In this document: in pieces, positions 10,072 to 17,921 of the stretch
Position numbering within the stretch: the first letter of the stretch is position 1
Layout: every line of letters begins with the position of its first letter
Source: DASZBX01 sp035943635
GTDB lineage: Bacteria; Actinomycetota; Actinomycetes; Streptomycetales; Catenulisporaceae
Assembly: GCA_035943635.1 (NCBI GenBank)
Contig: DASZBX010000080.1
Coordinates: 124,001 to 188,000 of the forward strand
Length of the DNA stretch: 64,000 nt
Direction of reading: 5' to 3'
Program-made: the position numbers and the translations under genes
Notes under the pieces: model-generated
The model's input: the letters and a program-made list of their open reading frames with translations, nothing else
Told to the model about the DNA's origin: nothing
Database searches by the model: none

Positions 10072-10340
10072 CGCGCCGACGCCGCCCCGGAGACCCGCGC
10101 GGCGCTCCTGGACGCGGGCCTGGAGATCGCCGAGGAACACGGGCTCTCCGGCATGAGCGTGAACCGCGTCGTCGCCGCCGCCGGGGTGGCCAAGGGGACC
10201 TTCTACGTGCACTTCGCCGACCGCGACGCGGTCCTGAGCGCGCTGCACCAACGTTTCCACGGCCGGACCGGCGAGGCCGTCGCCGCCGCCATGGCCGACG
10301 TACCGCCCGGCCGGGTTCGGCTCCGCCGCGGCGTCGAGGC
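10072..10340 (+). pseudogene. TetR/AcrR-family regulator, N-terminal remnant
   Basis: About 89 codons of a TetR-type repressor remain: ETRAALLDAGLEIAEEHGLS, then the HTH GMSVNRVVAAAGVAKGTFYV and HFADRDAVLSALHQRFHG. The natural start is lost into the adjoining oxidoreductase remnant; an ATG at 10024 is in frame but lies in sequence coding the other gene. The ligand domain is cut off at about 10340, where the end of the convergent GNAT-HIT gene begins. A hybrid protein reading on into antisense sequence is possible but unlikely to work. Confidence 0.6.
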
Positions 10341-11453
10341 TTATTTGGCCCGCCAGAGCGACTCCTCGACCGGCGGGAGCACTACGTCCCACAACGGCAT
10401 GAAGGACCCCCGGAACTGCGGCATCCCCGCCGGCCGGGCGATGAACCACCAGTGCAGGTGCGCCGCGCCGTCGCCCCAACGGTTGATGTGCACCCGCCCG
10501 ATCCCGCCGAGGCCGAGGATCGCCCGCTCGATCCGCTGGAACAACGGGCCGAGTTCTGCGGCACGGTCCGCCGGTAGGTCGGCCATGTCCCAGTGTCCTC
10601 GCGGTTCGAGGAACAGCACGATCGGGGCGCCGCGCGGCGTTTTGGGTGCGGTGATGCGCCAGTTTTGGTCTGTCCAGACCGAATCCTCGTCCTTGGCGGC
10701 GCACATTGAGCACTCGGCCGGGTTGCTCTCGCCGTGCCGGTCCCATTCTGGTAGCGACGGGGGTTCCAGGACCCGTACCTGCGGCGGCAGGTCGATTTCG
10801 TAGGGGAAGATGCTCCAGTCGCGGATGTCCGTGCTCGGTTCGAAACGGCGGCCGAGCGGCAGGGTCGCGTGGTAGGGGCTGATGTCTGGGGTCTTGTTCG
10901 CCTCGATGTTGATCAGGAATCGAAGTCGTGGCTCGCTGTGGTCCTTGCTCTGAAGAACGCCGCCGTTTGCCTCGATCACCTTACGGGACGCGGCATTGTC
11001 CAGTACACAGGTGAGTAATGCCTCTTCGATACCCAGCGACGAGCACACGGTCAATGCCGCACGCAGCATTGCACTCGCATGCCCTTGCTGCCGCGCAGTT
11101 GGCCGCACGTCGAACCCGATGTGACCGCCCTCTTCGCGCAGCGCATCGTTCAGCTCGTGCCGAATGGCGATCCGGCCCAGGTACTCGTCGCCGTCTACCC
11201 ACCAATATGTGGTGCACGGGACTCCCGAGAACGACCGCGGTCCGTCCGAATCTGCCTGGCTGCGCAGTTGGGTGAGGTAGGTGCCGAACCCTTCCGGGGT
11301 GTGCCATGTCTCGCTGAATTGACGTATCTCGCCGCCTACCATCGAGAGGTCGTCTTCGGCGCCGCGTCCCTCGGTCTGGAACTCGGCCATGGCGGCTAGG
11401 AAGGACTTGTGTACGTGCACGTCGGGAAGCTCTAGTTTTGCCATAGTCGACAT
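10341..11453 (-). CDS. GNAT acetyltransferase-HIT-like domain fusion protein
   Basis: The protein is about 370 aa with two domains. Residues about 1-180 look like a GNAT N-acetyltransferase (GHIGFDVRPTARQQGHASAM is the acetyl-CoA motif A, followed by TCVLDNAASRKVIEANGG). The C-terminal 170 residues start at WSIFPYEIDLP, include a CxxC pair (CSMCAAKDEDSVW) and finish with a HIT-like active region (GRVHINRWGDGAAHLHWWFI). The latter matches an actinobacterial HIT-like family normally encoded alone. The start at 11453 or 11444 (MAKLELPDVHVH) is preferred over a farther upstream ATG at 11540, because the earlier sequence is not family-like. Substrates are unknown. Confidence 0.72.
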   Translation of the reverse strand: MSTMAKLELPDVHVHKSFLAAMAEFQTEGRGAEDDLSMVGGEIRQFSETWHTPEGFGTYLTQLRSQADSDGPRSFSGVPCTTYWWVDGDEYLGRIAIRHELNDALREEGGHIGFDVRPTARQQGHASAMLRAALTVCSSLGIEEALLTCVLDNAASRKVIEANGGVLQSKDHSEPRLRFLINIEANKTPDISPYHATLPLGRRFEPSTDIRDWSIFPYEIDLPPQVRVLEPPSLPEWDRHGESNPAECSMCAAKDEDSVWTDQNWRITAPKTPRGAPIVLFLEPRGHWDMADLPADRAAELGPLFQRIERAILGLGGIGRVHINRWGDGAAHLHWWFIARPAGMPQFRGSFMPLWDVVLPPVEESLWRAK

Positions 11454-11985
11454 TCTTTCAAGGCTCGCAACCTGGTTCTCCGAATGGAGACGGCCGCGAT
11501 TGGGCGGGGCTGGCGGCGCCGCCGTGTCGGCGTGCGTCAACTACTGTGCCTCCGGCGGGCCAGGAACCCCCAAGGATCCCCATGGAACGATCCATTTGGG
11601 TGGTGGGTTACCTTTCGGGTGTGTCGGACCGGGATCCTCGGCGCCCCAGCCTTGCGCGAGAGCGCGCGATCCCTCCAACTGCCGCGGTAGTCGGGCGAAC
11701 CATACAGCTGCTTTGGCGGGTGACAGGTGGCTGATGTACTGCGGGCGAGTCGGCGGCGTGGCAGTGGGCGGGCCGTCGTGGCTCGGGCGGTTGTGGTTTG
11801 CGGTGGTGTCGGCTCATCGCGTTTCTGCGGCCTCATATTCCGGTCAAGATGAGCGTGGTGAGGCTGATCCGGACGGGTTGTCAGTTAGCGTGGTCAACTG
11901 CGTTGTTGCCCGGGTCGTCTACGATCATTGCGACCTTTGTCGCCTTGCGCATGGATGGCCGCCGTCTGGATTTGGGAGTTGAGCA
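11454..11985. other. Intergenic region with left inverted repeat
   Basis: About 530 bp with no convincing gene. It holds the left copy of the 34-bp inverted repeat (11546-11579) and then a strongly G/T-rich top strand (about 11720-11980). A GGGAG at 11973-11977 serves the next gene. Open frames here have no family-like sequence. Confidence 0.5.
11546..11579. repeat. Left 34-bp inverted repeat bounding the HMGL/Sua5 cassette
   Basis: This 34-bp sequence is the reverse complement of 14299-14332 with one mismatch (33/34). Weaker pairing continues for about 8 bases outward. The two copies enclose the genes at 11986-13917 and the palindrome at 14058-14248. No transposase lies between them. Confidence 0.8.
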
Positions 11986-13233
11986 GTGTCGGTAGTGGAC
12001 TTGGTGCGGGAGTCGGCTCGGGCTGGTCGGATGGTGTTCTTCGAGGAGTCGGCGCGGGATGGCGCGCAGGCCAAGACGTTCATGAGTGCTGATTTCCGGG
12101 TCCGGCTGGCGCGGGAGCAGGGGGCGATCTTCGGTGCGCACGGGCCGCGGCATGTGGTGTTCGCCGCCGGGTTTCCCTCGGTCTGCGCACAGGAGTTCGA
12201 GGCTACTCGTCAGGTCGCCCTGGAGACTCAGGGTTCGGTCAGTCCGGCGGCGATCTGTCGGGGCACGGCGGAAGACGTGCGGTTGGCTCTGCGCGCGGTG
12301 CGCGACGCGGCTCATGCGCGGGTGATGGTCATCGTCGCGGCCTCGGAGGCGACTGCGCTCGCTCTCGTGCACAGCGATGCGCGAACCGCCCTGGCTGACG
12401 GACTGGACGTGGTCAAGCAGGCGGTGGATCTGGCGGACGGTGTCGCGGTGGACGTGTGCCTCGTCGACGCGCCTCGCGCAGACCACGCGCTGGTGGCCGA
12501 CTATGCGGGGATGATGACCGCCCAGGGCGCGGGCACCATCGTGCTCGCCGACACAGTCGGGGACCTGCTGCCCGGCCAGACCCGCGCCATGTTCCAGCAG
12601 GTCGCGGACGGTGCCGGTGCGGACGCGGTCCTGGTCTCGCACCTGCACAACGATCTGGGCCTCGGTCTGGCCAACACGCTGGCCGCGTTGGAGAGCGGGG
12701 TGCGGGTGGCGGCCTGCTCCTGGCTGGGGATGGCCGAGCGCAGCGGCATGGTCGCCACCGAACAGTTGCTGTTCCTGCTCGCTCACGACGCGTCGAAGGC
12801 CGCACAGGTCCTGGGGCCCGACTGCCAGCCGTGGTGGACGAAGCCGGACCTGACCCGGTTGCCGGGGATCGCCCGGATGGTATCGGCCGAGACCGGTGTC
12901 CCGCTGAGCGTCACCACGCCCATCGTGGGCAGCGGGGTCGCCACGATCTCCACCGGCACGCCGTTCACCCACCCGCAGACGTTCCAGCCCTACGACCCAC
13001 AGGAGCACCTGGGCCTGGCTCCGCGCGTGGTGCTGACCCACCTGGCCAGTCAGCGCGTCCTGGGCGCGGTCGCCGATCGCCTCGGGTACAGCCTTGACCC
13101 GGCTCAGACCCGCACCGCCCTGGCGTGGGTCAAGGACCGCGCCTACCGCCTAGGCCAGGCCGTCGTGCCCGAACCCGACTTCGCCGCCTACCTCGACGGC
13201 CTGACCGCCGACGCCGCCCTCCCCGCATCCTGA
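11986..13233 (+). CDS. HMGL-like (isopropylmalate/homocitrate synthase family) TIM-barrel enzyme
   Basis: This 415-aa protein belongs to the DRE-TIM metallolyase superfamily, which does Claisen-type condensations or the reverse with an alpha-keto acid. The N-terminal FFEESARDGAQAKTF retains the Arg-Asp pair. The second metal site is SHLHNDLGLGLANTLAALES (HxH) and the later loop GMAERSGMVA matches the GIGERAGN position of synthases. There is no LeuA regulatory domain, so feedback control by leucine is unlikely. The GTG at 11986 has GGGAG eight bases upstream. It is followed after 12 nt by a Sua5-like gene, forming a two-gene unit between inverted repeats. Real substrates are unknown. Confidence 0.78.
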   Translation: MSVVDLVRESARAGRMVFFEESARDGAQAKTFMSADFRVRLAREQGAIFGAHGPRHVVFAAGFPSVCAQEFEATRQVALETQGSVSPAAICRGTAEDVRLALRAVRDAAHARVMVIVAASEATALALVHSDARTALADGLDVVKQAVDLADGVAVDVCLVDAPRADHALVADYAGMMTAQGAGTIVLADTVGDLLPGQTRAMFQQVADGAGADAVLVSHLHNDLGLGLANTLAALESGVRVAACSWLGMAERSGMVATEQLLFLLAHDASKAAQVLGPDCQPWWTKPDLTRLPGIARMVSAETGVPLSVTTPIVGSGVATISTGTPFTHPQTFQPYDPQEHLGLAPRVVLTHLASQRVLGAVADRLGYSLDPAQTRTALAWVKDRAYRLGQAVVPEPDFAAYLDGLTADAALPAS

Positions 13234-13245
13234 AGGACACGCCCC

Positions 13246-13917
13246 ATGCCAACCACCTCCGCCCCACTGAACACCGACGCCGCAGCCCAAGCCCTGAGCG
13301 CCGGCCGGGCCGCCATCCTGCCCAACCCGAGCCCGCTGACCTACGTCGTGGCCGCCACCACCCCGCAGGCCGTGAACAACGCCAAGGCCCGTCCCACCGA
13401 CCAAGAAGTCGCCTTGTGGGTGCACGACGACACCACGTGGACCGACCTGACGCGCGCACTCGACCTGCCACCTGCCGCCCTCAGCACAGCACTGGCGTTG
13501 CTGCGGACCGAACTGGTCACGCTCCTGGTACCCGTGCGCGCCGACACCCGGCCGCCGGCCTGGGCGCTACCCGCCCTACGCGAGGGCCACCTCCTACTCT
13601 TCGGCAGCCGCTGGCAACCCCTAACACCACTGCTGGCCCAATTCCCACGCCTGTACGTCAGCAGCGCCAACCGCACAGGACAACCCCCGGCAGCCACCGC
13701 CGCCCAAGCCGCAGCAATGTTCGGACCCGACATCCACGTCACCGACTCCGACCACCTGCGCAACACCGGCACAGCCCACGCAGCAACCACCATGCTGCGC
13801 ATCGCACCCGACGGAACCCTGACACACATCCGCCAAGGCGCCCAAGACCAGGCACACGGACCAGACCCCGCCAGCTACCTGAAATGGCTGCTCACGACAA
13901 CCATCACCACCCCCTAG
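13246..13917 (+). CDS. Sua5/YrdC-like (carbamoyl-adenylate-type) protein
   Basis: This 223-aa protein resembles the YrdC fold that makes threonylcarbamoyl-AMP in tRNA t6A synthesis or handles carbamoyl-adenylate in HypF and TobZ. Visible signatures are ILPNPSPLTYVVAATTPQAV, then NNAKARPTDQEVALWV (the Lys-x-Arg pair of the nucleotide/threonine site) and YVSSANRTGQPPAATAAQAA (SxN motif). It is shorter and more divergent than housekeeping TsaC/Sua5, and no SUA5 C-terminal domain is present. Given the HMGL-like partner gene, a role in a specialised pathway is more likely than general t6A synthesis; this is inference. AAGGA just before ATG 13246 supports the start. Confidence 0.7.
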   Translation: MPTTSAPLNTDAAAQALSAGRAAILPNPSPLTYVVAATTPQAVNNAKARPTDQEVALWVHDDTTWTDLTRALDLPPAALSTALALLRTELVTLLVPVRADTRPPAWALPALREGHLLLFGSRWQPLTPLLAQFPRLYVSSANRTGQPPAATAAQAAAMFGPDIHVTDSDHLRNTGTAHAATTMLRIAPDGTLTHIRQGAQDQAHGPDPASYLKWLLTTTITTP

Positions 13918-14020
13918 CAGCCCAACCCAAGCCACGGAACAACCCCGCTCGCACGCACTTGCCCAGCGCAACGACACCCGCCATAGCAGCAGCATGGTTC
14001 GCCTAGCGACTGCGGCGTTT

Positions 14021-14040
14021 GAGGGGCCCGTGCGGCCCCC
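14021..14040 (+). terminator. GC hairpin downstream of the Sua5-like gene
   Basis: A perfect six-pair GGGGCC/GGCCCC stem with a five-base loop lies 100 bp after the Sua5-like stop. There is no clear T tract, as is common in high-GC actinomycetes. Confidence 0.45.
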
Positions 14041-14057
14041 GCCGCACAACTCGGCCC

Positions 14058-14248
14058 GTCGGTCTCGGATCCTCGGTGGCCCTGGCGGAGCTTAGAAGGG
14101 CGTATCGGGCAGGCCCTGTCAACTCCCGAACCCGCCCCACAACCCCACCCTAACCAAACCACCCAGAACAACAACCCCGGGAGTTGATAGGGCCTGTTCG
14201 ATGCGTCATTCTGAGATTCGACAGGGCCACCGAGGGTCCGAGACCGAC
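14058..14248. repeat. 191-bp palindromic element with 71-bp arms
   Basis: Positions 14058-14128 and 14178-14248 are inverted copies of each other. By eye 60 of 71 positions match, with the best blocks at the outer 26 and inner 20 bases. The loop is 49 bp. Transcribed, it would form a very long hairpin; in DNA it could form a cruciform. It lies within the inverted-repeat-bounded segment, just inside the right repeat. It may be a MITE-like element or two opposed copies of a short repeat. Confidence 0.8.
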
Positions 14249-14298
14249 ACCACAACACGTAACCAACAACGCCAGCCGAACCCGGCCCACGAACCTAC

Positions 14299-14332
14299 GG
14301 ATCCTTGGGGGTTCCGGGCCCGCCGGAGGCAC
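14299..14332. repeat. Right 34-bp inverted repeat bounding the HMGL/Sua5 cassette
   Basis: This is the partner of 11546-11579 in opposite orientation, 33/34 identical. It lies 50 bp outside the palindromic element and about 65 bp before the end of the HutD-like gene. Confidence 0.8.
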
Positions 14333-14397
14333 AGCAGTAAACGAGACCTGACACGGCGACGCGCCCCAAGCCCCCAAACCCCCCGCCCTCCCCGCCT

Positions 14398-15006
14398 TCA
14401 GACAACCTGGCGAGGCGTCAGAGAAACCAAGGCGGCAAAAGCAGTCGGAACAATAGTCACCGCTTCCCCATGACCAGAAATCAGCGCCGCATCGCGAACC
14501 CCCAACTCGACCACCTCGCGATCCGAACCAGCCCAGCTGACCTCAACCGCCCCCGCCAAAGCCACAACCAAACTGAAAACCCCCGGCCCCACCCCCTCCG
14601 CCACCTCAGGCGCAATAACCCGACGCCCGGTCGTAATCCGAACCGTAGCGCTGTAAACATCCCGCCGAGTCATAACATTGAGATCAACGACAGGCCCATC
14701 CACCAACCGACAGTCCACAGAATCATCGCCGGAGAGCGCAAACGGGATATAAGGCTCCGTCATCACATACGGCGTGCCGTCCACAGTCAGATTCATACCA
14801 TGCCCGGATACCAGCGTAATGATCCGATCCACGCCCGGATACGCCGAGAACGGCCCACTACGGGCAACATCAGCAAAACTAATCCGCCAGGCAAAATCAT
14901 CCAACCCCGCGCCAGGCGGTTCGGTAGCCACCTCATGGGTGATCCCCCCGACATTCTTCCAAGGCATGGGCGGACGATCGGCGGAACGCAGGATCCGTAC
15001 TGTCAT
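14398..15006 (-). CDS. HutD/Ves family protein (double cupin)
   Basis: A 202-aa protein whose opening (RILRSADRPPMPWKNVGGIT) and following segments (WRISFADVARSGPFSAYPGV, DRIITLVSGHGMNL) are diagnostic of the HutD/Ves family. These are bicupin proteins of uncertain role, linked in some bacteria to histidine utilisation control or stress. No hut genes are near. Codons end in T far more than elsewhere in the window, in line with the unusual strand composition of this stretch. The ATG at 15006 is followed directly by the family motif, so the start is sound. Confidence 0.85.
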   Translation of the reverse strand: MTVRILRSADRPPMPWKNVGGITHEVATEPPGAGLDDFAWRISFADVARSGPFSAYPGVDRIITLVSGHGMNLTVDGTPYVMTEPYIPFALSGDDSVDCRLVDGPVVDLNVMTRRDVYSATVRITTGRRVIAPEVAEGVGPGVFSLVVALAGAVEVSWAGSDREVVELGVRDAALISGHGEAVTIVPTAFAALVSLTPRQVV

Positions 15007-15041
15007 CAGGGAGAACCTTCCAGCCGGGGGCGAATTCCGTT

Positions 15042-15719
15042 CTAATGCTGCCGCAAGGTACTGGCACCCGCGCCTACCGCGTCAGACCCGTGCAACTGGG
15101 CGTCTTCGGCGCGGCCCAGTTCGTGGCACATGAAGATCACGTCATGCCGGGCCGGGCCCTCAGCCACAGCGTTCGGCAAACTACCGGTGCGGACGAAGTC
15201 ACAACGTTCATACAACGCAATCGCGCCATGGTTGTTCCCGCGCGCTTCCAGCATCAACAGTTCGATTCCGTGAGCGGACGCATCAACAGCGATCCGATCA
15301 ACCATCGCCCGCCCGACGCCCAAACCGCGAGCCTCCGGGGCGACCGACACACGATCAAGCTCGCCCAACACTCTGCGCGTGGCATAAGGGCTACGAGTCC
15401 ACTGGGCACTACCAAGAACCGCACCATCCGGGCCCACTGCGGCGATGAGCCCTGCGTCTCCACGCTCAGCATCGGCGAGCAGATCGGCCAGATGCTTGTA
15501 GTAATCGTCAACCGTCAGCGGCCCAACCAGACCCAGCGCTTCACGACGAGCCACAGCAGCTACCAGCAGTTCAGCAATCCCGTCCAATAGCGCATCATCG
15601 GAATGCGAGTGCTGCTGGTGCTGATGGCGTTCCTGCGGGAGGCTCTGACCCTCCCCACCACTGCGAGCGAAAAGGTGGAGCGCAAACGCACCACGACCAA
15701 CCAGATCCGAACCATACAT
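15042..15719 (-). CDS. GNAT-family N-acetyltransferase
   Basis: This protein of about 225 aa has a GNAT fold: LIAAVGPDGAVLGSAQWTRS, then the acetyl-CoA motif VSVAPEARGLGVGRAMVDRI, then LMLEARGNNHGAIALYERCD and FVRTG. The ATG at 15719 is preceded by GGGAGGTGGGG. A longer version from 15788 is open but lacks a ribosome site. An unusual His/Gln-rich segment (QERHQHQQHSHSDD) lies between the start and the first helix. The substrate is unknown. It lies 36 bp upstream of the HutD gene on the same strand and may be co-transcribed with it. Confidence 0.78.
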   Translation of the reverse strand: MYGSDLVGRGAFALHLFARSGGEGQSLPQERHQHQQHSHSDDALLDGIAELLVAAVARREALGLVGPLTVDDYYKHLADLLADAERGDAGLIAAVGPDGAVLGSAQWTRSPYATRRVLGELDRVSVAPEARGLGVGRAMVDRIAVDASAHGIELLMLEARGNNHGAIALYERCDFVRTGSLPNAVAEGPARHDVIFMCHELGRAEDAQLHGSDAVGAGASTLRQH

Positions 15720-15981
15720 GCCCAACCCCACCTCCCAGCCTCGACCACCCGGCGTTTCCCACCCCCTGATCATATCCGGGTGAACCACTCACGTCCGGAG
15801 AATACCCACGAAAGGCCAGGTCGGCCGGGTCACCCTACCCGGCCGACGCAATGCCCGATTCATCCCCACCACCCCAAAGTCTGGTGCCCGCCCCAGATCA
15901 CATCATTTCGTACAATTCCGCCCTACCACTCCACACACCACTTCAGCCCGCCCACCCCCACCGAACCCACCAACCCCACCA

Positions 15982-16809
15982 TCAATGCAGCAACGAATTG
16001 ATCTCCTGATAAGGCAACGCCCCAGCCAAAGACTCATACGTCCCACTACCGAACAACTCCCGAGCCACCTCCCCCGCCACGGCATACGCAGCCGAAGCAA
16101 TCGACGACCCGAGACTCACCCGCGCAACCCCCACCGCGGCAAACTCCGAAACCGACGGCGACCCATACCCGACCAGCACATTCAACGGCGCCTGAATCGC
16201 CTCAGCCAGCTTCCCCACCACATCCAGATCAGCAACGCCAGGCACGAAGATCCCATCCGCCCCCGCCGCCAAATAAGCCGCGGCCCGATCCACAGTCTCC
16301 TGAAACCGAGTCCCCGGATCCCCGATCGCCCTCAAATAAGTATCCACCCGAGCATTGATGAACAAAGGAATCTTCACCACATCAGCAGCCCGCCGCGCGG
16401 CAGCAATCCGCTCCGCCTGCTCGCCCACCGCCCGCAACGCACCATCCCCATGATGCAGCGCGTCCTCCAGATTCACCCCCACAGCCCCAGCCGACAGCAC
16501 CCCCCGGACCGTCTCGGCCACGCCCTCCGCGGTGAACGCGAAGCCGCTCTCGATGTCCGCGGTCACCGGCACGGCCACCGCCGCCGCGACCCGGGAGACG
16601 AAGTCGAGCGCGCGGTCCCGGTCCAGTTCGTCGCCGTCCGCGGCGCCCAGGCTCCAGGCGACGCCGGCGCTGGTGGTGGCGATCGCGGTCGCTCCCGCGG
16701 ACTCGATCAGCCGGGCGCTGGCCACGTCCCAGGCGTTGGGCAGCGCCAGCACCGGGTCCCCGTTGTGCAGCTCACGGAACAGCCGCGCTTTGTCGGTAAG
16801 ATTACTCAT
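15982..16809 (-). CDS. Isocitrate lyase/PEP mutase-family enzyme
   Basis: This 275-aa TIM-barrel enzyme acts on small alpha-keto or hydroxy acids; relatives are oxaloacetate decarboxylase, 2-methylisocitrate lyase-like and phosphonopyruvate enzymes. Visible motifs are LPNAWDVASARLIESAGATA, VTADIESGF (metal-binding Asp), GVNLEDA and FINARVDTYL. It lacks the isocitrate lyase KKCGH signature, so it is not a true ICL. The gene is compositionally mosaic: its first 100 codons (16510-16809) are typical C/G-ending, while the rest belongs to the C/A-rich top-strand region. That may mark a recombination border inside the gene. Confidence 0.83.
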   Translation of the reverse strand: MSNLTDKARLFRELHNGDPVLALPNAWDVASARLIESAGATAIATTSAGVAWSLGAADGDELDRDRALDFVSRVAAAVAVPVTADIESGFAFTAEGVAETVRGVLSAGAVGVNLEDALHHGDGALRAVGEQAERIAAARRAADVVKIPLFINARVDTYLRAIGDPGTRFQETVDRAAAYLAAGADGIFVPGVADLDVVGKLAEAIQAPLNVLVGYGSPSVSEFAAVGVARVSLGSSIASAAYAVAGEVARELFGSGTYESLAGALPYQEINSLLH

Positions 16810-17020
16810 GGGCCCTAGTCAATCAGCCCACGCCCACGGCGGTCTAGCCTGCACGGACACGAATACGGGCAGGTGGCGTCGGTATCCGGAGGGTGAGCCG
16901 GGGCGGCTGCCGCAGGCGTCCGGTCAGTAGCTCACGGTGAGCTTTCGGGGAGCCTTCGCCACCCGCTCCCCGGCCTCAGCCCGGTCGGTTCCGACAAGAA
17001 TTCTCACCATCGCAAACCGC

Positions 17021-17767
17021 TCAGTCGATGATCGCGCCGCAGCTGAGGTTGAGCACGGCCCCGTTCATCGCTCCGGCCGCATCGGAGGCCAGGTACACGG
17101 CCGAACCAGCGACCTCGGCCAGTCGGGGCAGCCGGCCACTGATGGTGTTCTTGACCAGGTCCGCGACATCATCCTCGGTGACCTCGGGATACGTCTCGGG
17201 GGTGAAGTTCGGCCGCAATCCCACGACCCGCACGCCTTTGCGCCCGACCTCCCCGGCCAGACTCCGCGTCAGGGCCTCGATACACGCGCAGGCGAGGTTG
17301 AAGCCGCCCATCTCGTGCCGGGACTCCTTCGACGCCGAGGAAGTGAGCAGGATGATGACGCCGGAACCCTGCGCGGTCATGTGCCGCGCAGCCGCAGTCG
17401 TGGTCAGGAAGTGGGTGCGGCTGGCCTCGATGATCGGGGTCATGAAGTGTTCGAGCGGCATCTCGGTCAGCGGAGTGTTCTGGACCGCGTGCACCAGGAT
17501 CGCGTTGAAGGACACGTCGATACTCCCCGCCCGCTCGGCCACCAGGGCGGCGTGCGCATCGACCGAGACCTGGTCCAACGCATCGACCTGCGCAGTCTCG
17601 GCCGTGCCACCAGCCGCGCGGATCTCCTCGGCGACCTGATCCAACGTGGCCAGCGTACGACCGGCCAGATACACGTTCGCCCCCTCGCGAGCGAACGCGC
17701 GCGCCACGGCTCCGCCCATCGAACCGGCCGCCCCATACACGATGGCGTTCTTTCCTTGCAGCTGCAT
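17021..17767 (-). CDS. Short-chain dehydrogenase/reductase-like protein lacking the Tyr-Lys pair
   Basis: This is an SDR-fold protein of about 248 aa. The cofactor loop is IVYGAAGSMGGAVARAFARE and later SDR landmarks are VDALDQVSV, SFNAIL (in place of NNAG) and VIILLTSSASKES. Where a classical SDR has YxxxK before the EALTRSLAGE helix, this one reads FNLAC, so both the catalytic Tyr and Lys are replaced. It may be an inactive or differently acting member. The ATG at 17767 is set by an AGGAGG 11 bases upstream; an ATG at 17788 lies before that site and is unlikely. Confidence 0.82.
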   Translation of the reverse strand: MQLQGKNAIVYGAAGSMGGAVARAFAREGANVYLAGRTLATLDQVAEEIRAAGGTAETAQVDALDQVSVDAHAALVAERAGSIDVSFNAILVHAVQNTPLTEMPLEHFMTPIIEASRTHFLTTTAAARHMTAQGSGVIILLTSSASKESRHEMGGFNLACACIEALTRSLAGEVGRKGVRVVGLRPNFTPETYPEVTEDDVADLVKNTISGRLPRLAEVAGSAVYLASDAAGAMNGAVLNLSCGAIID

Positions 17768-17921
17768 TCTCGCCCCGTCCTCCTGCATCCCTAGCCCCGT
17801 ATGAGCTGTCTGCGCGCCACCCTAACCGCCACCTCTGACACAGTCGGCGCACGAGCACAACCGACCACATCCAGCCACGACCCGACCAATAATTCCTTCA
17901 CCCGATCACCTGAAAACCACC

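Noticed and set aside
11546..14332. Complete insertion sequence
   Set aside because: Terminal inverted repeats are present, but there is no transposase and no clear target-site duplication was found by eye.
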